A stretch of DNA of 64,000 nt from an uncultured Eubacteriales bacterium (GTDB lineage Bacteria; Bacillota; Clostridia; Oscillospirales; CAG-272), in assembly GCA_948467545.1 (NCBI GenBank), contig CAOKER010000001.1, forward strand, positions 223,477 to 287,476. The letters run 5' to 3'. Positions 48,534-57,263 of the stretch are shown here, in pieces. How positions within the stretch are numbered: the stretch's first letter is position 1; every line of letters starts with the position of its first letter. Made by a program: the position numbers and the translations under genes. The notes under the pieces were generated by a model. It did not search any database. It saw nothing but the letters and a program-made list of their open reading frames with translations, and was not told the origin of the DNA.

Positions 48534-49910
48534 ATGGATACATTAAAAAACAAGGTTTATAAACCTTCAATGTTTAATCATTTTGTGGATGATCCCGAAA
48601 GTGGATCACTTATTCTTTTCAACTCATATCTGGGTGCAAGAAACATAGTGAGTGTTTCTCAATTAAAAAAAGATAAAATAAAAAAATGGTTGGATAATGA
48701 CTGTTTTTATCAAGAAGCTGTAAAAGACGATGGTGATTTTATTAACCTTTCTCAAATGGGGTATTTTGTTGAAGAATCGGTTAATGAAAAAGAGCTACGA
48801 GATATTTTATTGACCAAGCTTCGGGATGATTCTACTTTGCGGCTTGTAATACATACTTCAAAAGCATGTAATTTCAGATGCAAGTATTGTTACCTTCATT
48901 TCAAAGATGAATACACACCCGAAGATAATATAAGTCCGGATGTTCAGGATGGTATAATCAATTTTGTCAGAGACAATATTCAAAACTTTTCCACGGTTCA
49001 TGTCGATTGGTTTGGCGGTGAACCTCTGTTGGCCGCCAATGCTATACAGTATGTATCGGAAAAACTGATAGAGATTTGCCGAGAATCACACAAGCCATAT
49101 GAGGCAGTAATTACAACGAACGGATATCTTTTGATGCCCAAAAACATAAATATACTAATAAAAGCTAAAGTTCGACACTTTGCAATAACAATTGACGGAA
49201 TCAAGGAACAACACGATTCATTTAGAATGCTGAAGAATGGCAACGGAACATTTGATAAGATAATATCTAATTTGTTGTATATTCGAGATAATATTAAAAC
49301 ACGCACGATTTCTATTTCTCTTAGAAGTAATATAACTGTAGATGCAGTAGGATCATTGGGAAAATACTATGAATTCTACAACAAAATGTTTGGGGATGAT
49401 TCTCGTTTTTACTTGTTTGTACGACCTGTGAAAGACTTGGGTGGAGATAGTGTTGCTCAAATAAGTTCATCATTGTTTCAAAAGAATCAAATTGACTTTA
49501 GTGTTGTTTTAGACAAGCTTGGTGGTATTGTAGATAGAATAAAATTTGATGCTAACTTTATGGATTTAAATGTAGGCGGAATAAGGTGTTTTGCAAATAA
49601 TAAAAATAGATATACAATAGGGGTAGATGGCCTAATATCCAAATGTGATGAATCCATACCGGAGGTTGGAATCGGCAAATTGGATAAACTCGGTCAAATG
49701 CTACTGGATACGCCCAAGCTGAATGAGTGGATGCAAACCTCGCGGGCCAGTGAGAAATGTGACGAATGTTTCTATAGTTGTTGTTGTTTTATGGATCCAT
49801 GTCCCAAATCTCGAGTTAATAGTGGTCAAGAATCCTGTCCATCAACATACAGAGAAATTGATTCACTAATTTTACTTTATGTAAAATCATACTCAACAGA
49901 GGTTCTTTGA
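48534..49910 (+). CDS. radical SAM/SPASM peptide maturase, cassette 2 (CcpM-like)
   Basis: 458 residues, ATG 48534 after AAGAAAGGG. The AdoMet-cluster motif is CNFRCKYC (Cys112, Cys116, Cys119). WFGGEPLLA and FAITIDGI follow the same plan as cassette 1. The SPASM region reads CFANNKNRYTIGVDGLISKC, then CDECFYSCCCFMDPCP with unusually dense cysteines, then SGQESC. It should modify the single precursor encoded 410 bp downstream. Overall organisation is that of a homologue of the cassette 1 enzyme, but with clear divergence. Confidence 0.88.
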   Translation: MDTLKNKVYKPSMFNHFVDDPESGSLILFNSYLGARNIVSVSQLKKDKIKKWLDNDCFYQEAVKDDGDFINLSQMGYFVEESVNEKELRDILLTKLRDDSTLRLVIHTSKACNFRCKYCYLHFKDEYTPEDNISPDVQDGIINFVRDNIQNFSTVHVDWFGGEPLLAANAIQYVSEKLIEICRESHKPYEAVITTNGYLLMPKNINILIKAKVRHFAITIDGIKEQHDSFRMLKNGNGTFDKIISNLLYIRDNIKTRTISISLRSNITVDAVGSLGKYYEFYNKMFGDDSRFYLFVRPVKDLGGDSVAQISSSLFQKNQIDFSVVLDKLGGIVDRIKFDANFMDLNVGGIRCFANNKNRYTIGVDGLISKCDESIPEVGIGKLDKLGQMLLDTPKLNEWMQTSRASEKCDECFYSCCCFMDPCPKSRVNSGQESCPSTYREIDSLILLYVKSYSTEVL

Positions 49911-49983
49911 TTACATGTACAATCATTTTATATGACATGTGAAGTCGATATTTATCATAATCTGCGTAATGTGGAGGTATTAT

Positions 49984-50271
49984 ATGAGCAACAATACTTT
50001 AGACAATATTAAAGAAGAGGTTGTTAAAATCCTGGAAAACAACGGAATTGTTGTGGAGATGAAAGATGATGGTGATGCTTTTTTCGATATCACCGCCATT
50101 GACTCTATTACATTTATATCATTTATTGTGGACATAGAAAATATATTTGGAATTGCTATTCCCGATGAACTGTTGTCGCTTATGATTATACAATCGTTAA
50201 ATGGCTTTGTGTCTGTGCTGAGTGAGTTGCTAATTGAGAATCGTGACACCGTAGCGGATGTTCAGTCCTAG
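49984..50271 (+). CDS. acyl-carrier-like peptide maturation protein, cassette 2
   Basis: 95 residues, ATG 49984 with GTGGAGG upstream. The helix 2 start TAIDSITFISFIVDIENIFGIAIPDELL has the candidate phosphopantetheine serine after Asp and the typical carrier-protein pattern. It matches the N-terminal half of the cassette 1 fusion but has no ferredoxin part. The cargo is unknown. It sits between the maturase and the precursor. Confidence 0.75.
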   Translation: MSNNTLDNIKEEVVKILENNGIVVEMKDDGDAFFDITAIDSITFISFIVDIENIFGIAIPDELLSLMIIQSLNGFVSVLSELLIENRDTVADVQS

Positions 50272-50319
50272 TATTTATTGGGACTAATGTCAAATAAACA
50301 TAAAGAAAGGAGATACACT

Positions 50320-50463
50320 ATGAAAAAGCTCAGAAAACCGACTTCCAAGCGTACGGAAAATCTTAACAAAGTACGTGTTTTGGGAACGATGGTGGCTTCT
50401 GAACCCGGTTCAAAATATCAGGGGTGTCAGAATCCCCGTGGCTGTGGTTGCACAGCTTGCTAA
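50320..50463 (+). CDS. RiPP precursor peptide 2
   Basis: 47 residues, ATG 50320 after AAAGAAAGGAG. The basic leader (MKKLRKPTSKRTENLNKVRV) is followed by LGTMVASEPGSKYQG and the C-terminal core CQNPRGCGCTAC (Cys36, 42, 44 and 47). The core has no similarity to precursor 1 except being Cys-rich and ending in Cys. The MKKL-type leader resembles the clostridial CLI_3235-class peptides (from memory). A strong hairpin follows the stop. Confidence 0.82.
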   Translation: MKKLRKPTSKRTENLNKVRVLGTMVASEPGSKYQGCQNPRGCGCTAC

Positions 50464-50484
50464 TTAACTGAGATGGATTGCAAT

Positions 50485-50519
50485 CCGGAGCTCCTCTGAT
50501 CACCATACAGGAGCTCCGG
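50485..50519 (+). terminator. strong hairpin between precursor 2 and the transporter genes
   Basis: CCGGAGCTCCT and AGGAGCTCCGG form a perfect 11-bp GC-rich stem with a 13-nt loop. No T-run follows, so it probably slows transcription or protects the upstream mRNA, raising precursor expression relative to the transporters. Confidence 0.7.
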
Positions 50520-50571
50520 TTGGAATCCTTCGCAAGTGTGAAAACATGGAAAATAAAATGTTGGGGTTTAT

Positions 50572-52314
50572 ATGAAAAAACAATTCTCATGTCTTCGGTT
50601 TTATTTTAAAACTATATGGAAAAGGGAAAAACTGATTTTCCTTAATATCGGAATCTCTGTTTTGATAAACACATTTGCTTCATATATAAATATATATTTC
50701 CTCAAATATCTTCTTGATTTCCTCGAGGCAGGAAAATTTTCACATTCTATCCTCTGGACGCTGGGGTGTTTGGTGGTTATGAATCTAACATCAAATATCT
50801 CAAGTTTGCTGAATATCGCTGCTTCAAACGCATACTATCGCATAAACACGTATCTTCGTTCTCAGATTTTGAATATCAGCACTTCAGTCAGATTTGAGGA
50901 GATCGAAAGTCCGGATGCACTCAATAATTTCGAGCTTGCACACAAATGTGTGAACCAGAACATTCTTTCAAGCTATACACAGGTGCTTATAAGCATAGTG
51001 TCATCCGTTTTTGTTATCACCGGGACAGTATATATATCGTTCGGAATCAAATGGTGGATGTCACTCCTGGCTCTTGGCATAACGGTTGTCAATACAGCTT
51101 GTAATATTCTTATTTCGAAAAACGAAATTGAGCGTTTCCATGAGGAGACCGCGGTAAGTAAGCAACTCGAGTACAGCAGGTTCTGGCTGACTGACATCAG
51201 CCGTGCCAAAGAAGTGCGTACATATACACTCCAAAGATATATCGTTGGCAAACTACGAGAGTATAATGACAAGCTTTTCGCTTCACTTCACAAATTTACG
51301 AAAAGAAAGAAGAAACCGTACCTTATCATTGAAATAATAAACGCTGTACAGTTATTCGTTGTATATGCTTTTTGTGCATATCAAATGGTTTTGGGAGGAA
51401 TCAGTGCAGGAGATTTCATGTTGTACTCGTCGGCAGTGTTTACCTTTGGCGGGGCACTCAACAGCATTACAGGCAGTGTGGTCAGCTTTTGGAACACAAG
51501 CAATCTGATGACAACATTGATCAGCGTTCTGGATATCAAAAAGAACCTCGAAAAGAGAATATTGTTTGATGAAGAGCTTAAAACGATCGAATTCAGAAGT
51601 GTATCTTTCTCCTACAACAGCAGCGACGAAAATGTACTTGAGGACATAAGTTTCACTATTAATTCAAATGAAAAGTTCTCGCTTATCGGAGAAAACGGCG
51701 CCGGAAAAAGCACGCTTGTTAAGCTGCTTCTCGGAATGTATACTCCGACGAAGGGTGCGATCTATATTAACGGAAAAATAATGGATCCCGAAAAGTATGA
51801 CTATACACCGCTGTTCAGTGCTGTATTTCAGGACTACAAGATATTCAGCTTTACTGTCGAAGACAATATCAAAATGAGCGGAAAGGAACTGAGCGAATAC
51901 GAAAAAGAAAAGATTCGTACTTTGCTCGGTTCTATGGGTATGCAGAGTATAAATACGGACTCATTCGTTACACAGACATTTTCCGATGACGGGATAAACT
52001 TTTCCGGAGGAGAGGCACAAAAACTCGCCATAGTCCGGGCACTTTATAAGGGCGCGCCGATAATAGTTCTTGATGAACCTACCTCGGCACTCTCTCCCCA
52101 GAGTGAGTATGAGATTTATCGTAGCTTCAACTCTCTGACAAAGAATAAAACCGTTTTATTTATATCTCATCGACTGTCAAGTTGTCGGATATGCGATAAG
52201 ATTCTCCTGCTTCATAACGGCAAACTGGAGGCGATCGGTTCTCACGATGAACTGTTCGGTTCGAATGCACTATATACAGAGATGTTTTCCGCTCAGGCAG
52301 AGCTATTCGGTTAA
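50572..52314 (+). CDS. ABC half-transporter, cassette 2, first subunit
   Basis: 580 residues: membrane helices in residues about 20-300, ATPase domain with Walker A GENGAGKST, signature FSGGE, Walker B IIVLDEPTSALSP and H-loop FISHR. No peptidase domain. Its base composition is visibly richer in G+C than the maturase before it, suggesting a different history. It probably pairs with the next gene product. Confidence 0.87.
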   Translation: MKKQFSCLRFYFKTIWKREKLIFLNIGISVLINTFASYINIYFLKYLLDFLEAGKFSHSILWTLGCLVVMNLTSNISSLLNIAASNAYYRINTYLRSQILNISTSVRFEEIESPDALNNFELAHKCVNQNILSSYTQVLISIVSSVFVITGTVYISFGIKWWMSLLALGITVVNTACNILISKNEIERFHEETAVSKQLEYSRFWLTDISRAKEVRTYTLQRYIVGKLREYNDKLFASLHKFTKRKKKPYLIIEIINAVQLFVVYAFCAYQMVLGGISAGDFMLYSSAVFTFGGALNSITGSVVSFWNTSNLMTTLISVLDIKKNLEKRILFDEELKTIEFRSVSFSYNSSDENVLEDISFTINSNEKFSLIGENGAGKSTLVKLLLGMYTPTKGAIYINGKIMDPEKYDYTPLFSAVFQDYKIFSFTVEDNIKMSGKELSEYEKEKIRTLLGSMGMQSINTDSFVTQTFSDDGINFSGGEAQKLAIVRALYKGAPIIVLDEPTSALSPQSEYEIYRSFNSLTKNKTVLFISHRLSSCRICDKILLLHNGKLEAIGSHDELFGSNALYTEMFSAQAELFG

Positions 52315-52346
52315 TAGGTGTAATATTATATTAAGAGGAACAAATT

Positions 52347-54119
52347 ATGGCTTTAGCAGATAAAATAAAAAAAGTTTTCAGGACCTCCTTTGAAGTGTCT
52401 GCGATGTTCATACAAAACTGCAAGAAGCTCTTGCTTCTTGATGTTTTTCTTGGAATCAGCCGGGAGGTTAGACAACTTATCATAACTGTCCTGCCGTCCG
52501 TAGTAATTTGGCTTTGTACAGGATACGAATATACTATAGTTTCTGCGACCATCGCGGTGATGGTCGTAGCTATTGCTGTTCTAGGAATACTTATCGAGAA
52601 TGGTCAGTGCAGTCTGTCGGATAACTCATTGTACGCAACCAATACCCTATATTACTTTATAAATGGAAAAAATGCCCGTCTTGATCTAAAAGATGTCGAG
52701 GATGGTACAATAACCGACCAGTATTATAAGGCGTTTGATAATATTTACAATTTCAGCGATGTGCATTACAGTATTTTCTGTGTTCTCCTTGGCAAACTGA
52801 TCTCCTTCGCTATTATGAGTGCTTTTATTATTTCGGTTGATGTCAGATTGTATCCGATCGTACTCGCAGAGAATTTCATTGTTTTGATTATAAAGGCAAA
52901 AAAAGACCATATTGACCATTCATTTGAAGAGGAAATATCGAAAAATACGAAAAAGGTGAAATACCTCTCGGAGCTTCTCTATGATTTTGAAGCCGGACGT
53001 GACCTCAGAATTTATAACGGAAATGACATGGTAAGCAACCGATACATGAATGAGATCCTTCACGCTAGAAAAATCGAAATCAAAAAACAACGCAAGGATT
53101 TTCTCATAGACCTCGTTATCGGTATTCTGGGACTCGGACAACTGTTTCTTATATACCTTCTGGCGATAAACAAATATGCTGTAGGAGGACTTCTGCTCGC
53201 GAACTTTATTCTGTACGTAAACGCATCCAATCAGATCGCCTCCGCCATTTCCGAAATCGTGTGGACGGTAAGCGTTCTGCACACTGCATCAATCTACTAT
53301 GAGGACTTCAACAAATATATGAACCTCAAAGAGACGATCCGGGAAAAAGGAAGTGATACCCCTCCCACGGGAAGTTCTGTGCCATTCATAGAATTTAGAA
53401 ATGTCTCGTTTAAATATCCTAATCAAGACGTCTTCTCGTTAGAAAATCTCTCATGTACCATTGAATATGGCGATCATATTTCGATAGTTGGTGACAACGG
53501 AGCCGGGAAATCAACCTTTGTAAAGTTACTCCTGAGGCTCTACGAACCGACAGAGGGTACGATCTATTACAAGGGAAAGGATATCAGGGAATACGATTTT
53601 GATTCATATCAGACTGTATTTGCTCCGGTATTTCAGGATTATGTTCTGAACGCCTTCTCAATCCGAGAAAACCTGATTTTCGATTATAACGAAAGAAATG
53701 ATTTGATAAAGCCTTCGCTTGAAAAGACGGGGATATATGATAAGATCATAGATATCGGTCTGGACAGACCGTACAGCCGAAAGTTCTTCGAGGATGGAGT
53801 CGAGTTGTCAGGCGGAGAACAGCAGCGACTGGTGATCTCCCGGGCATACTGCAAGAGTTCCGAGGTGCTCATATTGGACGAACCGACCGCCGCGATTGAT
53901 CCGCTTTCGGAACGCAGACTGTTTGAGGATATTTTCAGCAGTATCGGGGAAAGCACAAGCATAATGATATCGCACAGGATGTCCTGTTCAAAATTTTCAA
54001 ACAGGATATTTGTGATGGATCACGGAAGGCTCATCGAACAGGGCGCTCATAGTGAATTGATCGGCGCAAATGGGCTGTATGCATCTATGTACCATCGGCA
54101 GGCACAGTATTATTCGTGA
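52347..54119 (+). CDS. ABC half-transporter, cassette 2, second subunit
   Basis: 590 residues with a membrane domain followed by Walker A GDNGAGKST, signature LSGGE, Walker B VLILDEPTAAIDP and H-loop MISHR. ATG 52347 follows AAGAGGAAC. It lies 32 bp after its partner and shares the richer G+C composition. In this cassette the transporters come before the subtilase, the reverse of cassette 1. Confidence 0.87.
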   Translation: MALADKIKKVFRTSFEVSAMFIQNCKKLLLLDVFLGISREVRQLIITVLPSVVIWLCTGYEYTIVSATIAVMVVAIAVLGILIENGQCSLSDNSLYATNTLYYFINGKNARLDLKDVEDGTITDQYYKAFDNIYNFSDVHYSIFCVLLGKLISFAIMSAFIISVDVRLYPIVLAENFIVLIIKAKKDHIDHSFEEEISKNTKKVKYLSELLYDFEAGRDLRIYNGNDMVSNRYMNEILHARKIEIKKQRKDFLIDLVIGILGLGQLFLIYLLAINKYAVGGLLLANFILYVNASNQIASAISEIVWTVSVLHTASIYYEDFNKYMNLKETIREKGSDTPPTGSSVPFIEFRNVSFKYPNQDVFSLENLSCTIEYGDHISIVGDNGAGKSTFVKLLLRLYEPTEGTIYYKGKDIREYDFDSYQTVFAPVFQDYVLNAFSIRENLIFDYNERNDLIKPSLEKTGIYDKIIDIGLDRPYSRKFFEDGVELSGGEQQRLVISRAYCKSSEVLILDEPTAAIDPLSERRLFEDIFSSIGESTSIMISHRMSCSKFSNRIFVMDHGRLIEQGAHSELIGANGLYASMYHRQAQYYS

Positions 54120-54174
54120 AACTATGATTGGGATAAAGTAGTCGACTCTTATTGAGAAAGAGCGGTGAGTTTAA

Positions 54175-55980
54175 ATGAATAAGGAATATGATGTCGTTGT
54201 AATTGATACCGGGGTTGAAAAAGCACATTTTCGATTGGCAAATTATAATATTGAATGCATTAAAATAACCAAAGTAACAGATGGTTTTATAGTTGAAAAT
54301 CTGTCGGATGGTGGAGATGATGTTGGACATGGGACAGCTGTGTGTGATATAATAGCATCACATTATAAGGATGTTTCCATTCTTGCAGTAAAAGTATTTG
54401 ACAGCACACTTAATGTGGATGAATCATTGATACTAGATGTTTTGTATTACATAAATAAAAATATCACTTGTCGAATCATCAATATGAGTTTGGGGATTTC
54501 AATAGCGAGTGATAGGTTGAAAGAAATATGTTGTAATCTGGCAAATAAAGGGATTATACTTATAGCAGCATTTGATAATGATGGCTCTATAGCATATCCG
54601 GCGACATTTGATAGTGTTATTGGAGTAACTTCATGTAACTATTGCACCAGAAATAATGATTATATTATTGTGGACGATCAGAGAGTAAACGTTGGAGCTA
54701 AAGGAGGACTTCAGAAAATAGCATGGATCGGAAACAGCGTGTCAGTCGGAGTAGGAGATAGCTATGCTTGTGCACATGTTTCTGGAATAAGCGCAAATTT
54801 AATATCTCAGAAAACGGTTGAAAACAAGGAACAACTAATATGTGAGTTGAAAACACTGCAGTGTGAAGCCGAAAATAATAAAGGTAACAATTCCGCTAGT
54901 TGTAAAGCTCAAGTAATCAATTTTAGCAAGGTGGCTTTGTTTCCATTTAATAAAGAAATGCATGCGCTTGTTAGGTTTTCGGATATGTTACCATTTACAA
55001 TTACAGGAATTTATGATATAAAATATTCTCCTAATATAGGTGTGACGGCAGAACAGCTTTTGAAGCTTAATTCTTCTTCGAAAACCACAGTAAGAAATAT
55101 AAACTCTATTGATTGGGACGAGATTGATACATTGATTATTGGCCACACGCGGGATTTGTTTAACAATATTTTAAAGAATAATTCATTGCTACATCTTTTA
55201 TTATCTCAGGCTGAAACACTGAACAAAAATGTATTTTCATTTGATCAGCTTCCAAAATCATTTGAAAATGTGCCTAACTTTGTTGCTCCACCTATTTATA
55301 GAAATTACGAGCCTATTCCTTTTGGAAAACTATATCACATTTCCAAACCGGTTTTGGCTGTTTTTGGAACCGATTCTCAACAGGGTAAATTTTCTCTTCA
55401 GTTAGCTTTACGAAAAAATCTTTTGTCTCGTGGTTATAAGGTTGGTCAATTAGGAACAGAACCAACAAGTTTTTTATTTGAAATGGATGAATGTATCCAT
55501 TTTGGATATGATTCGGATTTGAAGCCGGTTGGTTTTGAATTTGTGTCTTTAGTAAACTCACTTTTAAATAATATATCCAGTCAAGATATTGATATTATAA
55601 TTACCGGTTGTCAATCGTCTACTTTATTGACTAACGAAGGAAATTTAGCATATTATCCTGTACAACAGATTAATTTTTTATTGGGTACTCTTCCAGATGC
55701 TGTTGTTTTAGTTGTCAATCCTGATGACCAAGAAAAGACAATTGATAAAACTATTTCATTTATAGAATCTTGTGTGGAGACAAAGGTTATTGCTATTGTT
55801 GTTTTTCCTATGGAAAAAAATCCTTCTAACAAAAATTTAATTAAAACGCATATTTCGGAAACTTCATATAGTAGCTTTAAGAAATCAATGCAAAGTAGAT
55901 ACAATATAAACGTTTTTATCCTTGATGATGATAATGAAATAAACCAATTAACAGAATTGATTGAAGATTTTTTTGGATAA
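54175..55980 (+). CDS. subtilase fused to a P-loop peptide-maturation domain, cassette 2
   Basis: 601 residues. Protease half: Asp11 (VVIDTG), His52 (VGHGTAVCD), AAFDNDGS for the oxyanion hole and Ser196 (GDSYACAH). C-terminal half begins KVALFPFNKE and has the P-loop-like GTDSQQGKFSLQL. Domain order is identical to the cassette 1 protein, so the fusion is ancestral to both. The ribosome site is weak (GCGGTGAG). It returns to the A+T-rich composition of the maturase gene. It is the last gene of element 2. Confidence 0.82.
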   Translation: MNKEYDVVVIDTGVEKAHFRLANYNIECIKITKVTDGFIVENLSDGGDDVGHGTAVCDIIASHYKDVSILAVKVFDSTLNVDESLILDVLYYINKNITCRIINMSLGISIASDRLKEICCNLANKGIILIAAFDNDGSIAYPATFDSVIGVTSCNYCTRNNDYIIVDDQRVNVGAKGGLQKIAWIGNSVSVGVGDSYACAHVSGISANLISQKTVENKEQLICELKTLQCEAENNKGNNSASCKAQVINFSKVALFPFNKEMHALVRFSDMLPFTITGIYDIKYSPNIGVTAEQLLKLNSSSKTTVRNINSIDWDEIDTLIIGHTRDLFNNILKNNSLLHLLLSQAETLNKNVFSFDQLPKSFENVPNFVAPPIYRNYEPIPFGKLYHISKPVLAVFGTDSQQGKFSLQLALRKNLLSRGYKVGQLGTEPTSFLFEMDECIHFGYDSDLKPVGFEFVSLVNSLLNNISSQDIDIIITGCQSSTLLTNEGNLAYYPVQQINFLLGTLPDAVVLVVNPDDQEKTIDKTISFIESCVETKVIAIVVFPMEKNPSNKNLIKTHISETSYSSFKKSMQSRYNINVFILDDDNEINQLTELIEDFFG

Positions 55981-56096
55981 TTTCATTTAATGTTTTAAAT
56001 TGTTGTATTATGGCGTTTGTTCTTGTGAAACAATTAAACGGTAAAGACTAAGAAACGAAACATGTAATAAGGTTATTTTGGCAAAACTATATTTTC

Positions 56097-56122
56097 TCAT
56101 AGCATCAATAAAGCATCATTTG
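56097..56122 (+). repeat. element-end motif, copy 2
   Basis: Identical 26 bp to 45763-45788, at a comparable distance left of an att core. From the subtilase stop at 55980 to here no gene is seen. Confidence 0.8.
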
Positions 56123-56196
56123 TATATAGACTCAAATCTCCCCCAAATCTCACCAGCTGGCTGATTTAGTGATGGTTTACACACACCCGTCATCCA

Positions 56197-56242
56197 CTCC
56201 AAAACCGCGTGTCCAGAGTTCGAGTCTTTGTGCCCCTGCCAA
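56197..56242 (+). repeat. att site 3 (right end of element 2)
   Basis: 46 bp identical to the tRNA-Trp 3' half, with the element-side flank CATCCACT shared with att site 2. A GTTGATCGTT/AACGATTGAC stem with a T-run follows and overlaps the next promoter. Confidence 0.93.
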
Positions 56243-56264
56243 AGTTGATCGTTGCAAAAAACGA

Positions 56265-56293
56265 TTGACTTTTTTTTGTTGTTATGTTAAAAT
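56265..56293 (+). promoter_or_regulatory. promoter of the effector-binding-domain gene
   Basis: TTGACT (56265-56270) and TAAAAT (56288-56293), 17 bp apart, 36 bp before the coding start. Confidence 0.65.
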
Positions 56294-56328
56294 ACATATA
56301 AAATCACAACATTAAGGAGATGAACAAA

Positions 56329-56877
56329 ATGGAACAGCTCATTGAAAAAGTAATTATTGAAGGAGTCGAATTTCAAGTTATCCAAAAGCCCGCGACTTTG
56401 TATGCAGGATATAGGGCAGAGGTCGACAATGGAGATGAAGAGTCGAACATTGATACATGTCAACTTTTCCAGGCTGGCTATAAAAATATAAAAAATAGTT
56501 TGACACCTGATTCTATGCTTTGCCTCAGCATAAATTACAAGGAGTGCAATCATGGACATAATGTGCGTCGTTCCCTTATGCATTGTCAGGAAACATTAGA
56601 AAGAAATCAACCCGAAGGGATTACGGTTCTTGAATCCCCCGCATGCTATATGATAAAAGTGAAATCAACAGAAGCAACATGGAAGCTAGTAAAGAAAATC
56701 ACAGGAGAAGATAACCCTCAGTGGCATATGGCACCGCTTTTCGGTTTATGTGAAAAACTGTTTTGCAATGAGGAAAGAGGATTTGCCTTGACGCCTGATT
56801 TCAGCGGCACATATGAAATCGAATATTATAATGCGGACGGTATCAATTATGCTGGTATAAGCGTCGTTAAACTGTAA
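56329..56877 (+). CDS. GyrI-like / AraC effector-binding-domain protein
   Basis: 182 residues, start ATG 56329 with AAGGAG nine bases upstream; ATG 56320 directly abuts that site and is less likely. The pattern FQVIQKPATLYAGYRAEV, ITVLESPACYMIKVKSTEATW and the C-terminal FSGTYEIEYYN fits the SOUL/GyrI-like ligand-binding fold that is usually attached to AraC regulators, here standing alone. Such single domains bind small molecules or toxins. Its role here is unknown. Confidence 0.6.
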   Translation: MEQLIEKVIIEGVEFQVIQKPATLYAGYRAEVDNGDEESNIDTCQLFQAGYKNIKNSLTPDSMLCLSINYKECNHGHNVRRSLMHCQETLERNQPEGITVLESPACYMIKVKSTEATWKLVKKITGEDNPQWHMAPLFGLCEKLFCNEERGFALTPDFSGTYEIEYYNADGINYAGISVVKL

Positions 56878-56890
56878 CCTCAGGTATTGA

Positions 56891-56943
56891 AAACACTATT
56901 GACTTCTGAGCTCCCCTGGGGTTGGACATCAATAGTGTTTTTG
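56891..56943 (+). terminator. terminator after the effector-binding-domain gene
   Basis: AAACACTATTGA and TCAATAGTGTTT form a 12-bp stem followed by a T-rich tail. Confidence 0.85.
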
Positions 56944-57263
56944 TTATAAAGCCCCATTTTAAGCGGCTTCTGACCGGTTTTTCTTTGCCTTGAAATTGGA
57001 CACAAAAATCAAAAATGTGGAAAACAGGGTATGGAAACAAAAAAGTTTTGAAATTCGACCCCCCGGTAAAGGATTTATCAAGTCAATTACTTGCAGGAGC
57101 ATACCCATGTAACTGTTCTGTGCGCGTCTGTCGTTCGGTGATATCAAGGATGCACAGATCGAGTTGGTTTATAAAATCGGAACAAATAGTGAAAAGAAAA
57201 TCTAAGTGTATAACCGTAGTGCCGACTGGCATATGTGTACATACAAAAGGAGGAGAAATAATA

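Larger units (their letters stand above)
45917..56242. mobile_element. element 2: cis-mobilizable element carrying RiPP cassette 2
   Basis: About 10.3 kb between two tRNA-Trp att repeats. No integrase, excisionase or relaxase gene survives. A truncated DUF6076-like gene and the promoter-leader unit show it derives from an element related to element 1. The right end has the same 26-bp motif and CATCCACT flank as element 1, so element 1's integrase could in principle act on it. Confidence 0.78.
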
